A DNA stretch of 64,000 bases from CAJBVG01 sp943371425 (GTDB taxonomy: Bacteria; Bacteroidota; Bacteroidia; Sphingobacteriales; Sphingobacteriaceae). Positions 14,775 through 23,086 of this stretch are shown here, one piece after another (position 1 is the first letter of the stretch; each line of letters starts with the position of its first letter). The notes beneath the pieces were generated by a model that was not told the origin of the DNA, did not search any database, and worked only from the letters and a program-made list of their open reading frames with translations. The stretch is taken from assembly GCA_943371425.1 (NCBI GenBank), contig CALRUR010000013.1, forward strand, positions 1 through 64,000, in the 5' to 3' direction. A program made the position numbers and the translations under genes.

Positions 14775-16136
14775 AGCAATCGCTTCTATAATATCATACT
14801 TCGTTATAATATGAGTATTACCACCCATATCATTCATAATAACTGCCGGATTATCTTTATTGATAAGCTTCGAAACCTCCTCGATACTTGCATTTGCATT
14901 TACTACCGGAAATGGTTGCTGCATAATGCTGCTAACTGCTTGGTCTTTCACAAAGTTTTTATCCAATAAACATGCAAATAAATGATTATCACTAATAGAA
15001 CCCACGTATTTACCTTCTGCATTGGTAACGGGTATTTGCGAAATTTTGAATTTATTTAACAAATGGCAAACATCGTTCACGGTATCGTTTTCATTAGCCG
15101 TAATCAATTTTAAATCTCGGTGTTTTTCAATTAAATCAATTGCTAATTTTGCTTTTTTGGTTTCTAAGAATCCACGTTCTCTCAACCAATCGTCGTTAAA
15201 CATTTTACCTAAATAACGGGTACCATGGTCGTGAAAAATTACCACTACCACATCTTCCGGTTTAAACATATGTTTCATTTGCAAAAGTCCTGCAATGGCC
15301 GAACCTGCTGAGTTTCCAGCAAAGATACCTTCCGCACGAGCAATTTCTCTGGTCATTAATGCAGCATCTTTATCCGTTACTTTTTCGAAATGGTCGATAA
15401 CGTTAAAGTCAACATTCTCAGGTAAAAAATCTTCGCCAATACCTTCTGTGATGTATGGATAGATTTCATCTTTATCAAAAATACCGGTCTCTTTATATTT
15501 CTTAAACACCGATCCATAGGTATCAATACCCAAAACTTTAATGTTCGGATTTTTCTCTTTTAAATATTTACCAGTACCAGAAATGGTTCCACCTGTCCCT
15601 ACTCCTACAACCAAATGGGTAATTTTACCTTCAGTTTGTTCCCAAATTTCCGGACCTGTTTGCTCGTAATGTGCAGCAGAGTTCGAAAGATTGTCGTACT
15701 GATTAGGTTTCCAAGCATTCGGAATTTCACTTACTAATCTTGATGATACTGAATAATAAGAACGAGGATCTTCTGGTTCTACGTTCGTTGGGCATACAAT
15801 AACCTCTGCACCAAAGGCGCGTAATGCATCCACCTTTTCTTTAGATTGTTTATCAGTAGTAGTAAAAATACACTTATACCCTTTTACCACAGCTGCAATA
15901 GCCAAGCCCATGCCTGTATTTCCAGAAGTTCCTTCAATAATGGTTCCTCCTGGCTTTAATCTGCCATCGCGCTCCGCATCTTCTATCATTTTTAAGGCCA
16001 TACGGTCTTTTATAGAGTTACCAGGGTTGGTAGTTTCTACTTTTGCCAATACCGTAGCCGGAATATCTTTCGTTATTTTGTTGAGTTTTACCAAGGGTGT
16101 ATTACCAATGGTTTCTAAAATATTGTTGTACCACAT
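14769..16136 (-). CDS. cbs: Cystathionine beta-synthase with C-terminal CBS pair
   Basis: PLP enzyme condensing serine (or an activated serine) with homocysteine or sulfide. The PLP lysine is Lys43 in NPGNSIKDR. The phosphate/substrate loop is EGTSGNTGMGLA (about residues 68-79). The cofactor glycine loop is VGTGGTISG. Two CBS domains occupy about residues 335-455 and probably sense adenosyl ligands. No heme-binding N-terminal extension is present, as usual in bacteria. 455 residues is the normal length for this architecture. A -7-like TATCTTTG box ends four bases before the ATG, so the message may be leaderless. Confidence 0.92.
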   Translation of the reverse strand: MWYNNILETIGNTPLVKLNKITKDIPATVLAKVETTNPGNSIKDRMALKMIEDAERDGRLKPGGTIIEGTSGNTGMGLAIAAVVKGYKCIFTTTDKQSKEKVDALRAFGAEVIVCPTNVEPEDPRSYYSVSSRLVSEIPNAWKPNQYDNLSNSAAHYEQTGPEIWEQTEGKITHLVVGVGTGGTISGTGKYLKEKNPNIKVLGIDTYGSVFKKYKETGIFDKDEIYPYITEGIGEDFLPENVDFNVIDHFEKVTDKDAALMTREIARAEGIFAGNSAGSAIAGLLQMKHMFKPEDVVVVIFHDHGTRYLGKMFNDDWLRERGFLETKKAKLAIDLIEKHRDLKLITANENDTVNDVCHLLNKFKISQIPVTNAEGKYVGSISDNHLFACLLDKNFVKDQAVSSIMQQPFPVVNANASIEEVSKLINKDNPAVIMNDMGGNTHIITKYDIIEAIAS

Positions 16137-16140
16137 GCTG

Positions 16141-16148
16141 CAAAGATA
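16141..16148 (-). promoter_or_regulatory. -7 box abutting the cbs start
   Basis: TATCTTTG on the minus strand, four bases before the ATG; no clear -33 element at the expected distance. Confidence 0.35.
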
Positions 16149-16234
16149 AGTTTTCCAATTTATGTTAATAGTATTAATTTGTCATTTGTAAAATGCTTCC
16201 CTATTTTAGGCTTTTATATAAATAATACATACTG

Positions 16235-16708
16235 ATGAAAAAACTATACTTATTGAGCGCAGCAGCATTTATGTTGTTAGCGGCTTGTAACCAAAAAGGC
16301 GACAAGAATTTAAGTGCCGAAGAACAAATTAAAATAGTAAGCAAACTCGATAGCTTGTATAGTCATCACATCGAAAAACAACAAGCTGATTCTCTTAGTA
16401 ATACTTTTTTAGCAGATGCTGTGATGTTAACTCCCGGAGAATCTGAAACCAAAGGTATTACTGCTATTAAGGATTGGTATAGCAATGCATTTGCATACGG
16501 ATTAAAAACAGTTGCGTATAATCCAACCAATGTAACAGGCGACGGAAATCATCTAATTGAAATTGGTCAGTCGACTGTAGGATTAGTTATTGGCGATGTT
16601 GACACAGTAAGCCAGGAAAATTATAAATATATACACGTATGGACGAAGCAGGCCAACGGAGAATATAAATTAAGTAGAGATATGTGGAATCAAGATCAAG
16701 CACGATGA
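16235..16708 (+). CDS. Lipoprotein with SnoaL/DUF4440-like (NTF2 fold) domain
   Basis: 157 residues. Lipoprotein signal with lipobox LLAAC (Cys18). The mature part fits the cone-shaped NTF2-like fold: an N-terminal helix with LDSLYSHHIEKQQADSLSNTFLADAVMLTPGE, then strands ending HVWTKQANGEYKLSRDMWN. This is the DUF4440/SnoaL pattern, seen in enzymes and in ligand-binding proteins; no catalytic claim is made. It overlaps the downstream symporter by 4 nt (ATGA), indicating translational coupling and a possible shared physiological role. Confidence 0.78.
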   Translation: MKKLYLLSAAAFMLLAACNQKGDKNLSAEEQIKIVSKLDSLYSHHIEKQQADSLSNTFLADAVMLTPGESETKGITAIKDWYSNAFAYGLKTVAYNPTNVTGDGNHLIEIGQSTVGLVIGDVDTVSQENYKYIHVWTKQANGEYKLSRDMWNQDQAR

Positions 16709-17925
16709 GAAATAAATTAACCCTATACATTTTTATTGCCCTTATACTTGGAATTATTTCGGGTTGGCTATGTAATATATACGCTAGCAGCCCTTTTGTT
16801 ATTGGCTTTGTAGACTATGTGCCATTAATGAGTGATATCTTTTTAAACCTCGTTAAAATGATAATTGCACCCTTGGTATTTTCTACCTTGGTAGTGGGAG
16901 TAGCTAAATTAGGTGATATAAATTCGGTAGGCCGAATTGGCGGAAAAACATTGCTTTGGTTTATGTCGGCCACCTTTGTTTCCTTGTTTTTAGGGATGAT
17001 TTTGGTGAACTTATTTCAACCTGGCAAAATGATGGAATTAACCTTACCACCAGAAAATGCCAGCACAGGTTTAGAACATGCAGCCTTATCTGTAAAAGAA
17101 TTTATAAAACATGTGTTTCCGAAATCGATTGTGGATGCCATGGCCAAAAATGAAATACTACAAATTATTGTATTTGCATTGTTTTTTGGAATTGGCGCAG
17201 CGGCGGTAGGCCCTAAAGCCGATGGAGTAATTAAGATAATGGATTCATTGTCGCACATTATGCTTAAAGTAACAGGCTTTGTAATGAACTTTGCTCCTTT
17301 TGCAGTATATGGCGCGCTAACAGCTGTAATTGCTAAGCAAGGTGCCGGAGTACTGGTAAACTATGGTATTTTTATATTCGAATTTTATGCCTCCTTGCTA
17401 ATACTTTGGGCCATTATATTATTTGCAGGCTTTGCAGTTATTAAACAGAAAATAGTATCGCTGGTAAAACATATTATTGATCCGGTAATATTAGCTTATA
17501 CCACTTCTAGTTCTGAAGCAGCTTTGCCACAAACGATCCATCAGTTAGAAAAATTTGGCTGTAGCAATAAAATAGTAAGTTTTGTGCTTCCATTAGGTTA
17601 TTCATTTAACCTAGATGGATCGATGATGTACATGACCTTCGCTTCCTTATTCATTGCTCAATCTTATGGCATCGATTTAAGCATAGAGCAACAAATTACC
17701 ATGTTATTAGTGCTTATGCTTACCAGTAAAGGCATTGCAGGAGTACCGCGCGCCTCTTTAGTTGTAATTGCAGGTACCTTATCTATGTTTAACATACCAG
17801 AAGCAGGGCTCTTGCTTTTAATGGGAATAGACCCTATTTTAGATATGGGAAGATCGGCAACTAATGTGGTAGGTAACAGTGTGGCAACTGCAGTGGTGAG
17901 TAAGTGGGAAGGGGAGCTCAATTAG
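16705..17925 (+). CDS. Dicarboxylate/amino acid:cation symporter (DAACS family)
   Basis: Inner-membrane transporter, 406 residues, with the GltPh-type fold. Hallmarks: the serine-rich hairpin TTSSSEAALPQ, the cation/substrate motif NLDGSMMYM (the NMDGT equivalent), the second hairpin SKGIAGVPRASLV, and GIDPILDMGRSATNVVGN in the last helix. Probably takes up aspartate, glutamate or C4-dicarboxylates with Na+ or H+. The ATG at 16705 is chosen because it overlaps the upstream stop as ATGA and starts the family's first helix; an earlier in-frame codon at 16684 adds unrelated residues. The stop starts an octamer array. Its last 159 bp are duplicated at 19338-19496. Confidence 0.93.
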   Translation: MRNKLTLYIFIALILGIISGWLCNIYASSPFVIGFVDYVPLMSDIFLNLVKMIIAPLVFSTLVVGVAKLGDINSVGRIGGKTLLWFMSATFVSLFLGMILVNLFQPGKMMELTLPPENASTGLEHAALSVKEFIKHVFPKSIVDAMAKNEILQIIVFALFFGIGAAAVGPKADGVIKIMDSLSHIMLKVTGFVMNFAPFAVYGALTAVIAKQGAGVLVNYGIFIFEFYASLLILWAIILFAGFAVIKQKIVSLVKHIIDPVILAYTTSSSEAALPQTIHQLEKFGCSNKIVSFVLPLGYSFNLDGSMMYMTFASLFIAQSYGIDLSIEQQITMLLVLMLTSKGIAGVPRASLVVIAGTLSMFNIPEAGLLLLMGIDPILDMGRSATNVVGNSVATAVVSKWEGELN

Positions 17926-17954
17926 CTAATTAGCAAATGTGTTAATTAGCTAAT
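17923..17954. repeat. Octamer array after the symporter
   Basis: Four 8-nt units (TAGCTAAT, TAGCAAAT, GTGTTAAT, TAGCTAAT); the first TAG is the symporter stop codon. Confidence 0.85.
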
Positions 17955-17986
17955 TAATTGAAATACTTAGTAAATAGTTAATATAT

Positions 17987-18688
17987 ATGATCTTGGTTAG
18001 ACTGGTGTTAATTGTTTCTTGCATTGTATCATTTTTTTTTCTCAATTCATGTACCCGCAATTATAATGACTGTGCAACGGTAAGTTCATATTGTAGAGAT
18101 TCAACAGTAGCAAATTTCGTAGTGTCTAATGAAGCCAAGAATTGGTGGATTAATGATTCTATTAAAACTGGAAAGTTGATTTATAAAAATGAAACCGGAT
18201 CAATTTTCGGACTATATAAATCTTATAACAATAACTTAGATAGAGAATTAGTATTTAATCATTATAAAAATCCTATCGACAATGGATGTTTTGACCCCAT
18301 TGGATGTTCCATTAAAATAAAATATGATGGATATAGTATGAATTATTATAATTCAGTTTATAATTTCAACATCGATGTAAACTTAAATAGAAGTATTCCG
18401 AAAAATACTACTGATACAAGGAGCAGTAATTGGATAGAATATTTACAGTTTTCAAATAATAATAATTCAATTATAATAAGTCCAGGAAATAACGATATTC
18501 GTTTTAATAAAAATGAATTCTTTCAGATTCTTACAATTCAGAATAAAACTTATTCAAATGTTTATCATGTTTACGATTCAAGTAGATTAAATAAAAACCC
18601 AATTCAAATAATGGGCTATTATTTCAATTCCACACAAGGTATAATTAAATATTATTTAAATAACAATGAGGTATGGACACTACAATAG
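17987..18688 (+). CDS. Lipoprotein, duplicated family A, copy 1
   Basis: 233 residues of unknown function. Lipobox LNSC gives Cys22 after a hydrophobic N-terminus. Family A signature: CA..S.YC.DST.ANF at about residues 30-45, NEAKNWWINDS at about 48-58, and a C-terminal GYY...GIIKYYLNNNEVWTLQ. Paralogous at equal length to the gene at 19553. The downstream family B gene starts within its last 23 bases, so A and B are translationally coupled and likely work as a pair at the membrane. Very AT-rich and Asn/Tyr-rich. Confidence 0.75.
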   Translation: MILVRLVLIVSCIVSFFFLNSCTRNYNDCATVSSYCRDSTVANFVVSNEAKNWWINDSIKTGKLIYKNETGSIFGLYKSYNNNLDRELVFNHYKNPIDNGCFDPIGCSIKIKYDGYSMNYYNSVYNFNIDVNLNRSIPKNTTDTRSSNWIEYLQFSNNNNSIIISPGNNDIRFNKNEFFQILTIQNKTYSNVYHVYDSSRLNKNPIQIMGYYFNSTQGIIKYYLNNNEVWTLQ

Positions 18689-19325
18689 TTTAATTGTTTT
18701 TGGATTACTTTCTATATTATTCCAATCATGCAATTGGTCAGAAGATAATGAGGCAGAAATAAATAATATTTACATAAATATTCCCCAAAAGTATGATTTT
18801 GTAATCAGCCGTATTAGAAAATACAAAGATTCTGATTTAATTAACGTAAGTTCTGTGAGTGGTTTAAAAGACAATCTTTCTGTAGGACTTCCCAATATTC
18901 AAAATGGCTATTCATTTTTAATAAGAAATAAGAAATCTGAAAAAATATATCAAGATATTTATTTTAGAAGATATCATCAATTTCTAAGGCCAAATTTCTA
19001 TAAATTTTATGATATAGAATATTTAATTAGTCAAAATGTAAATTCATCTGGAGAGCCATATGATTCCTTGGATTATTTTGTATCAGCAACATTAAGTTCA
19101 AATTTGGTTCTCAAAATAAATTTAAAAGATAATAGTGTTGTTACTACTCATATTATTACAGATTTAGGGAAAACAAGGTTAGATTCAATAGATTATAGCC
19201 ATTTATATAAAATTGACCTATTATATAAATATCCAGAAAATAAGACCTTTAAGACAGTATATTTTGATATGGAGAAAGGGATTATCCGTTTTGAGACCTT
19301 TACAAATGAAGTTTTCCTTTTGTAA
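18666..19325 (+). CDS. Lipoprotein, duplicated family B, copy 1
   Basis: 219 residues of unknown function. Lipoprotein signal ends LFQSC (Cys22). Family B signature: a short acidic stretch after the Cys, IPQKYDFVISRIRK, VSSVSGL, FYKFYDIEYLIS, and the C-terminal VYFDMEKGIIRFET. The mature part is predicted to be mostly beta. Its start overlaps the family A gene by 23 nt; the same overlap is kept in the second copy at 20232, which supports the chosen start. No homologous function recognised. Confidence 0.73.
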   Translation: MRYGHYNSLIVFGLLSILFQSCNWSEDNEAEINNIYINIPQKYDFVISRIRKYKDSDLINVSSVSGLKDNLSVGLPNIQNGYSFLIRNKKSEKIYQDIYFRRYHQFLRPNFYKFYDIEYLISQNVNSSGEPYDSLDYFVSATLSSNLVLKINLKDNSVVTTHIITDLGKTRLDSIDYSHLYKIDLLYKYPENKTFKTVYFDMEKGIIRFETFTNEVFLL

Positions 19326-19337
19326 AATTAAGATTTA

Positions 19338-19496
19338 ATTGCAGGTACCTTATCTATATTTAATATACCAGAAGCAGGGCTCTTGCTTTTAATGGGAATA
19401 GACCCTATATTAGATATGGGAAGATAGACAACCAATGTGGTAGGTATTAATGTGGCTACAGCGGTGGTGAGTAAGTGTGAAGGGGAGCTCAGTTAG
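19338..19496 (+). pseudogene. Relic of the symporter 3' end (tandem-duplication scar)
   Basis: Hand alignment to 17767-17925 gives about 14 differences in 159 bp (roughly 91% identity) with no gaps. It covers the last 53 codons of the symporter. A TCG-to-TAG change makes an in-frame stop within the SATN motif, and no start is present, so it is not functional. It marks the junction of a tandem duplication of [symporter 3' end + lipoprotein A + lipoprotein B]. Confidence 0.92.
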
Positions 19497-19525
19497 TTTG
19501 CTAGTATGCTAGTGTGCTCGTGAGG
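19494..19525. repeat. Octamer array after the symporter relic
   Basis: Four 8-nt units (TAGTTTGC, TAGTATGC, TAGTGTGC, TCGTGAGG) starting at the relic's ancestral stop codon. Same position as the array at 17923 but with different words. Confidence 0.85.
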
Positions 19526-19552
19526 GACATTAATTATAATTAAATAGTTTTT

Positions 19553-20254
19553 ATGGTATTAGTTAGAACTGTATTAATAGTAGTGTGTACTACGTTTGCG
19601 ATTTTGATGAACTCGTGTATAGGGTATTATGATGAGTGTGCATCGGGGTCGGCTTATTGTGAAGATTCTACTGCGGCTAATTTTAACCTTAGTAACGAAG
19701 CAAGAAATTGGTGGATAAATGATAGTATAGGATTAGGATCTGTAACATTTAAAAATCAATTAGGGGCAACGTTATTATTGTATAAAACACAAACCAGTGC
19801 ACGATTAACAAGTTTAGCTTTTGATACCTATAAATTTGATCGTAAAAATGATTGCAAGGAATTAGTAGATTGCGATATCACAATTAAATACACGGCTTAT
19901 GCATTTACGTATTTTCAATCTGAATATAATTTTAAAATATCGTTAAACCTACTTCGCGCAATTCCAAGCGATACAAAAAATATAGAAAGAAGTAATTGGC
20001 CCGAATACCTTGCATTTACTCAAAATGCTAATCAACTTAAACTTATTCCAGGGCAATTTAATCCTGGATATAACAAGCAAGAATTAATACCATCTATTTT
20101 AGTTAACGACACCACCTATACAAACATCATACATGTTTACGATTCCTCTTCTATAAATAACAGTAAATTAGCAATTATAGGATATTATTACACACCTACT
20201 GATGGTATAATTAGGTATTATTTTAACAACAATGATGTTTGGACAATTCAATAA
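19553..20254 (+). CDS. Lipoprotein, duplicated family A, copy 2
   Basis: 233 residues, the same length as copy 1 at 17987, and collinear with it. Lipobox MNSC (Cys22). Conserved blocks: YDECASGSAYCEDSTAANF, NEARNWWINDS, RSNWPEYLAF, HVYDSSSI and the C-terminal GIIRYYFNNNDVWTIQ. By eye the two copies share a little under half their residues, far less than the flanking symporter relic shares with its parent. The family B gene follows with the same 23-nt overlap. Function unknown; envelope location expected. Confidence 0.75.
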   Translation: MVLVRTVLIVVCTTFAILMNSCIGYYDECASGSAYCEDSTAANFNLSNEARNWWINDSIGLGSVTFKNQLGATLLLYKTQTSARLTSLAFDTYKFDRKNDCKELVDCDITIKYTAYAFTYFQSEYNFKISLNLLRAIPSDTKNIERSNWPEYLAFTQNANQLKLIPGQFNPGYNKQELIPSILVNDTTYTNIIHVYDSSSINNSKLAIIGYYYTPTDGIIRYYFNNNDVWTIQ

Positions 20255-20891
20255 ATATTTAATATTATTTTTCAGTATTTGTGTTTTTTCATCTTGCTTA
20301 TTATTCGAAGAAGAAGAAGAAATACAAGATGTGTATATTGATTTTCCGGTTCAATATGATCATGTAATTAAACAAATTAGAACTTTACAGAAGAACGATT
20401 TTTTGTCAGTAAAAAGCAAGTCGGGTTTATCCGATCAATTATTTTGCAATTCGATAAATAATTCGAAAGACCACACTTTTTATAAACGTATTATTATAAT
20501 CGATTCCAAAGCTCAAACTATTTTTGCGCAAAAGTTTGAACAAAAATTAATTCCATCATTGTATAATTTTTATACTATTTCTTATTCAATGTATTTAAAA
20601 CCAAATAATATAGATGATAGTTATAACCCTTTAGATTACTGCTTACAAGTATATTTGAATAATGATATTTTGTTCAAAATAAATCTAATAGACAGTAGCA
20701 TCATTACAAATTATACACATATAGATTTAGGTAGTACTGATTTAGATTCTCTGCACTTTAATCATTTATACAAATTTGATCTACCACCCTTACAATTTGA
20801 AAATGATGAAATAAAACATATTTATTTTGATATGCAAAAAGGTGTGGTGAGGTTTGATACCTATGGAAATGAAATTTTTTATATAAATTAA
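20232..20891 (+). CDS. Lipoprotein, duplicated family B, copy 2
   Basis: 219 residues, same length as copy 1. Lipoprotein signal ends VFSSC (Cys22), followed by an acidic tract (EEEEEI). Shares FPVQYDHVIKQIR, SKSGLSDQL, LYNFYTISYS and the C-terminal IYFDMQKGVVRFDTYGNE with the family. Overlaps copy 2 of family A. Function unknown. Confidence 0.73.
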   Translation: MMFGQFNKYLILFFSICVFSSCLLFEEEEEIQDVYIDFPVQYDHVIKQIRTLQKNDFLSVKSKSGLSDQLFCNSINNSKDHTFYKRIIIIDSKAQTIFAQKFEQKLIPSLYNFYTISYSMYLKPNNIDDSYNPLDYCLQVYLNNDILFKINLIDSSIITNYTHIDLGSTDLDSLHFNHLYKFDLPPLQFENDEIKHIYFDMQKGVVRFDTYGNEIFYIN

Positions 20892-20897
20892 CCTTAT

Positions 20898-21551
20898 ATG
20901 AAAGTAAGGAATATTTGTATTTTTTATTTTATACTCTCTTTATACTTTTTTACCTCTTGTAAAAAAGAAAACAACGACCCTATTTATAAAAGTATTCCCA
21001 CAAAATACGATGTATATTTTGAGAAAATTAGGGTATTAAAAGACACCGCCAACCTAGAGGTAAAAAGTAGTAGTGGATTATTAGATGAACTAGTTTTAAC
21101 TACTAGTAATGAGCAAAAAAAATACACCGAATTGTTTAATAGCTATACTGTACGGGGAGCTGATAATCTAAAATATTATATTGAAGTTTACAGGCAAGGA
21201 TTTAGTCCGAGTATTTATAATTTTTACAAATTCTCTTACAGCATAGATTTTAAAGGGTCTAATAATTATGCACCAGGTCCGCAAGACGCCGAAAACTATT
21301 TTGCTATTTTTAAAATTTCGAACTTTGAGATTTTTAATATTAAACTATCTACATCAGAAATTACAAGTACCTATCCTTATGATGTAATTACAGATTTTAC
21401 GTTGAACAATATTTTATACCCTACCGTTTATAAAATAAACATTAATACTCCAAATGGATTGAGCAACATAAGAACTGTTTATTTTACATTTACACATGGA
21501 GTTATTCGTTTTGAAACCATTGCTAATGATGTTTTTGATGTAAGCATATGA
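20898..21551 (+). CDS. Lipoprotein, family B, copy 3
   Basis: 217 residues. Lipobox FTSC (Cys21). Carries the family B blocks IPTKYDVYFEKIR, VKSSSGLLDEL, IYNFYKFSYS and VYFTFTHGVIRFET, but is the most diverged and has no family A partner. It begins 6 bp after copy 2 and overlaps the next gene by 4 nt (ATGA), so the whole block 19553-22192 is probably one transcript. Function unknown. Confidence 0.73.
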   Translation: MKVRNICIFYFILSLYFFTSCKKENNDPIYKSIPTKYDVYFEKIRVLKDTANLEVKSSSGLLDELVLTTSNEQKKYTELFNSYTVRGADNLKYYIEVYRQGFSPSIYNFYKFSYSIDFKGSNNYAPGPQDAENYFAIFKISNFEIFNIKLSTSEITSTYPYDVITDFTLNNILYPTVYKININTPNGLSNIRTVYFTFTHGVIRFETIANDVFDVSI

Positions 21552-22192
21552 GAAAGTGGAACTTAATAATAGTGTTAACTTTTTATTGCTTGTTTTTGGC
21601 TAGTTCAACTTGTTTGGCCAATGATGGCAAAAATGAACGATTTATTTTAAGGGCCAGTATCGCAGGATTAAGGCATCATCAAGTGATGCTAAATAGCGAG
21701 GTTCCTAAAGAGTTAAGTATTCGAAAATTCGGTGTGGGGACAAATTTGCAGTTTGGGTTCATTTCAGGAAAGAAAGAACAGAGTGAGTACAGGCATTATA
21801 TTGAATTAAACCAAGTGAAATATACAGCAGATGTTGAGTATTTAGGTTCTTACAAAGCCAATATGCTATTTTTATCATTTTCACCATTTCAATATCATGT
21901 ACAATTAAACCCCGAATCTGCCAATATTATAGATCTTGAAATTGGCGTAACACTTGGCTTCAATTTATTAAGTGTATACAATTACAATTTTTTAAATAAT
22001 GAGCGAAGAAGTGTTAAAGACACAGAAGAAATTACCATAGCAGGGTTTAACATGGCTTTTTCAACTGAAAGAGTTCATTTTAACAAAATGGCAGAAATGG
22101 GTGTAAAACTTCGAATTTCGCCTATTTTTGGCGTAATTGAGGTTGATCAATCTTATTCGGGATTGGAATTCTTCTACGGAATTAAGTTTTAA
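21548..22192 (+). CDS. Putative outer-membrane beta-barrel protein
   Basis: 214 residues. Signal peptide (hydrophobic run about 6-20, cleavage near CLA-ND). The mature protein has alternating hydrophobic strands separated by polar turns (KFGVGTNLQFGFISG, HYIELNQVKYTADVEYLG, IDLEIGVTLGFNLL, VKLRISPIFGV) and ends in the aromatic FFYGIKF. That ending is the C-terminal beta-signal of outer-membrane barrels. It is translationally coupled to the lipoprotein family B gene upstream, so the lipoproteins may decorate or assemble with this barrel (inference). Confidence 0.6.
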   Translation: MRKWNLIIVLTFYCLFLASSTCLANDGKNERFILRASIAGLRHHQVMLNSEVPKELSIRKFGVGTNLQFGFISGKKEQSEYRHYIELNQVKYTADVEYLGSYKANMLFLSFSPFQYHVQLNPESANIIDLEIGVTLGFNLLSVYNYNFLNNERRSVKDTEEITIAGFNMAFSTERVHFNKMAEMGVKLRISPIFGVIEVDQSYSGLEFFYGIKF

Positions 22193-22200
22193 ATAAAAAC

Positions 22201-22231
22201 TTGCATATAATCATTGCTTTTCTTACTTTTG
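22201..22231 (+). promoter_or_regulatory. Promoter of rplU-rpmA
   Basis: TTG at 22201-22203, 20-bp spacer, TACTTTTG at 22224-22231: a good match to the Bacteroidota -33/-7 consensus, 37 bp upstream of rplU. Confidence 0.65.
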
Positions 22232-22268
22232 CAATCCAAAATAACATTAAAAAACAAAATAATTAACC

Positions 22269-22580
22269 ATGTACGCAATAGTAGATATAGCTGGACAACA
22301 GTTTAAAGTTGCAAAAGACCAACAAATCTTTGTACACAGATTACAAGGAGATGAGGGCGCTAGTATTGAATTTGACAAGGTATTATTAGTTGATAACGGT
22401 GGTAAAGTTTCTGTAGGTGCTCCTACTTTAACTGGTTCTAAGGTTACGGCTACTATCCTGTCTCATTTAAAAGGTGACAAAGTAATCGTTTTCAAGAAAA
22501 AACGTAGAAAAGGATACAAAAAGAAAAACGGACACCGTCAGTTCTTCACTAAAATCCAAATCAACAGCATCGTTGCTTAA
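22269..22580 (+). CDS. rplU: 50S ribosomal protein L21
   Basis: 103 residues, standard length. It starts with the diagnostic MYAIVDIAGQQFKV and ends with the basic KKKRRKGYKKKNGHRQFFTKIQINSI that binds 23S rRNA. It forms the universal pair with L27 downstream (42 bp gap) under one promoter. It belongs to the large subunit near the exit-tunnel side; no anomalies. Confidence 0.98.
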   Translation: MYAIVDIAGQQFKVAKDQQIFVHRLQGDEGASIEFDKVLLVDNGGKVSVGAPTLTGSKVTATILSHLKGDKVIVFKKKRRKGYKKKNGHRQFFTKIQINSIVA

Positions 22581-22622
22581 TTAATTAACAGAAGGTTCAA
22601 CACATTTTAAAGATATTCAGAA

Positions 22623-22904
22623 ATGGCACATAAAAAAGGGGCCGGTAGTTCGAAGAACGGTCGTGAGTCGCATAGTAAACGTTTAGGTATCAAAATTTAC
22701 GGTGGTCAAGCTGCTATTGCAGGTAATATCATCGTTCGTCAACGTGGTACTAAACACCATCCAGCTAAAAACGTAGGTATTGGTAAAGACCATACTTTAT
22801 TCGCTTTAGTAGATGGTACAGTTCAATTCAGAAAGAAAGCTGATAACAAATCATACGTATCTGTAGTTCCTTTCGATTTCAGCACTGAAACCGCTAGCGC
22901 GTAA
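22623..22904 (+). CDS. rpmA: 50S ribosomal protein L27
   Basis: 93 residues. It starts MAHKKGAGSSKNGRESHSKRLGIK, with the N-terminal tail that reaches the peptidyl-transferase centre. There is no Firmicutes-type cleavable extension. The core GGQAAIAGNIIVRQRGTKHHP is typical. Cotranscribed with rplU and followed by a TAG heptamer array and an intrinsic terminator. Confidence 0.98.
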   Translation: MAHKKGAGSSKNGRESHSKRLGIKIYGGQAAIAGNIIVRQRGTKHHPAKNVGIGKDHTLFALVDGTVQFRKKADNKSYVSVVPFDFSTETASA

Positions 22905-22905
22905 C

Positions 22906-22940
22906 TAGATACTAGATACTAGTCATTAGATATTAGAAAA
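22906..22940. repeat. TAG heptamer array after rpmA
   Basis: Five 7-nt units (TAGATAC twice, TAGTCAT, TAGATAT, TAGAAAA) starting 1 bp after the rpmA stop and running into the terminator stem. Confidence 0.9.
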
Positions 22941-22973
22941 GTCCTCTTGTGCAAACAGGAGGACTTTTTTTAT
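22939..22973 (+). terminator. Intrinsic terminator of rplU-rpmA
   Basis: Stem AAGTCCTC (22939-22946) with GAGGACTT (22959-22966) followed by a T run. Confidence 0.85.
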
Positions 22974-22974
22974 T

Positions 22975-23014
22975 TAGTCGTATGTTCATTTGCTCGTGTG
23001 CTCGTTTGCTTATA
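22975..23014. repeat. Octamer array between rpmA and phaC
   Basis: Five 8-nt units (TAGTCGTA, TGTTCATT, TGCTCGTG, TGCTCGTT, TGCTTATA) between two terminators. Confidence 0.85.
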
Positions 23015-23018
23015 TAAA

Positions 23019-23053
23019 AAAAAGGGAACCTGTTACTAACAAGCTCCCTTTTT
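23019..23053 (-). terminator. Bidirectional intrinsic terminator after phaC
   Basis: AAAAAGGGA (23019-23027) pairs with TCCCTTTTT (23045-23053); A and T runs on both sides suit both strands. Confidence 0.75.
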
Positions 23054-23086
23054 GTCTAACGACTAATGACTAACTACTAATATCTA
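23052..23086. repeat. TAG heptamer array at the phaC stop
   Basis: On the minus strand, five 7-nt units (TAGATAT, TAGTAGT, TAGTCAT, TAGTCGT, TAGACAA); the first TAG is the phaC stop codon. Confidence 0.9.

Noticed and set aside
19338..19496. A short functional gene at the symporter relic
   Set aside because: No start codon, an in-frame TAG, and near-identity to the symporter 3' end show it is a duplication scar.
17987..22192. Mobile element or genomic island in the lipoprotein block
   Set aside because: No transposase, integrase, tRNA or target-site duplication is visible; local tandem duplication explains the layout.
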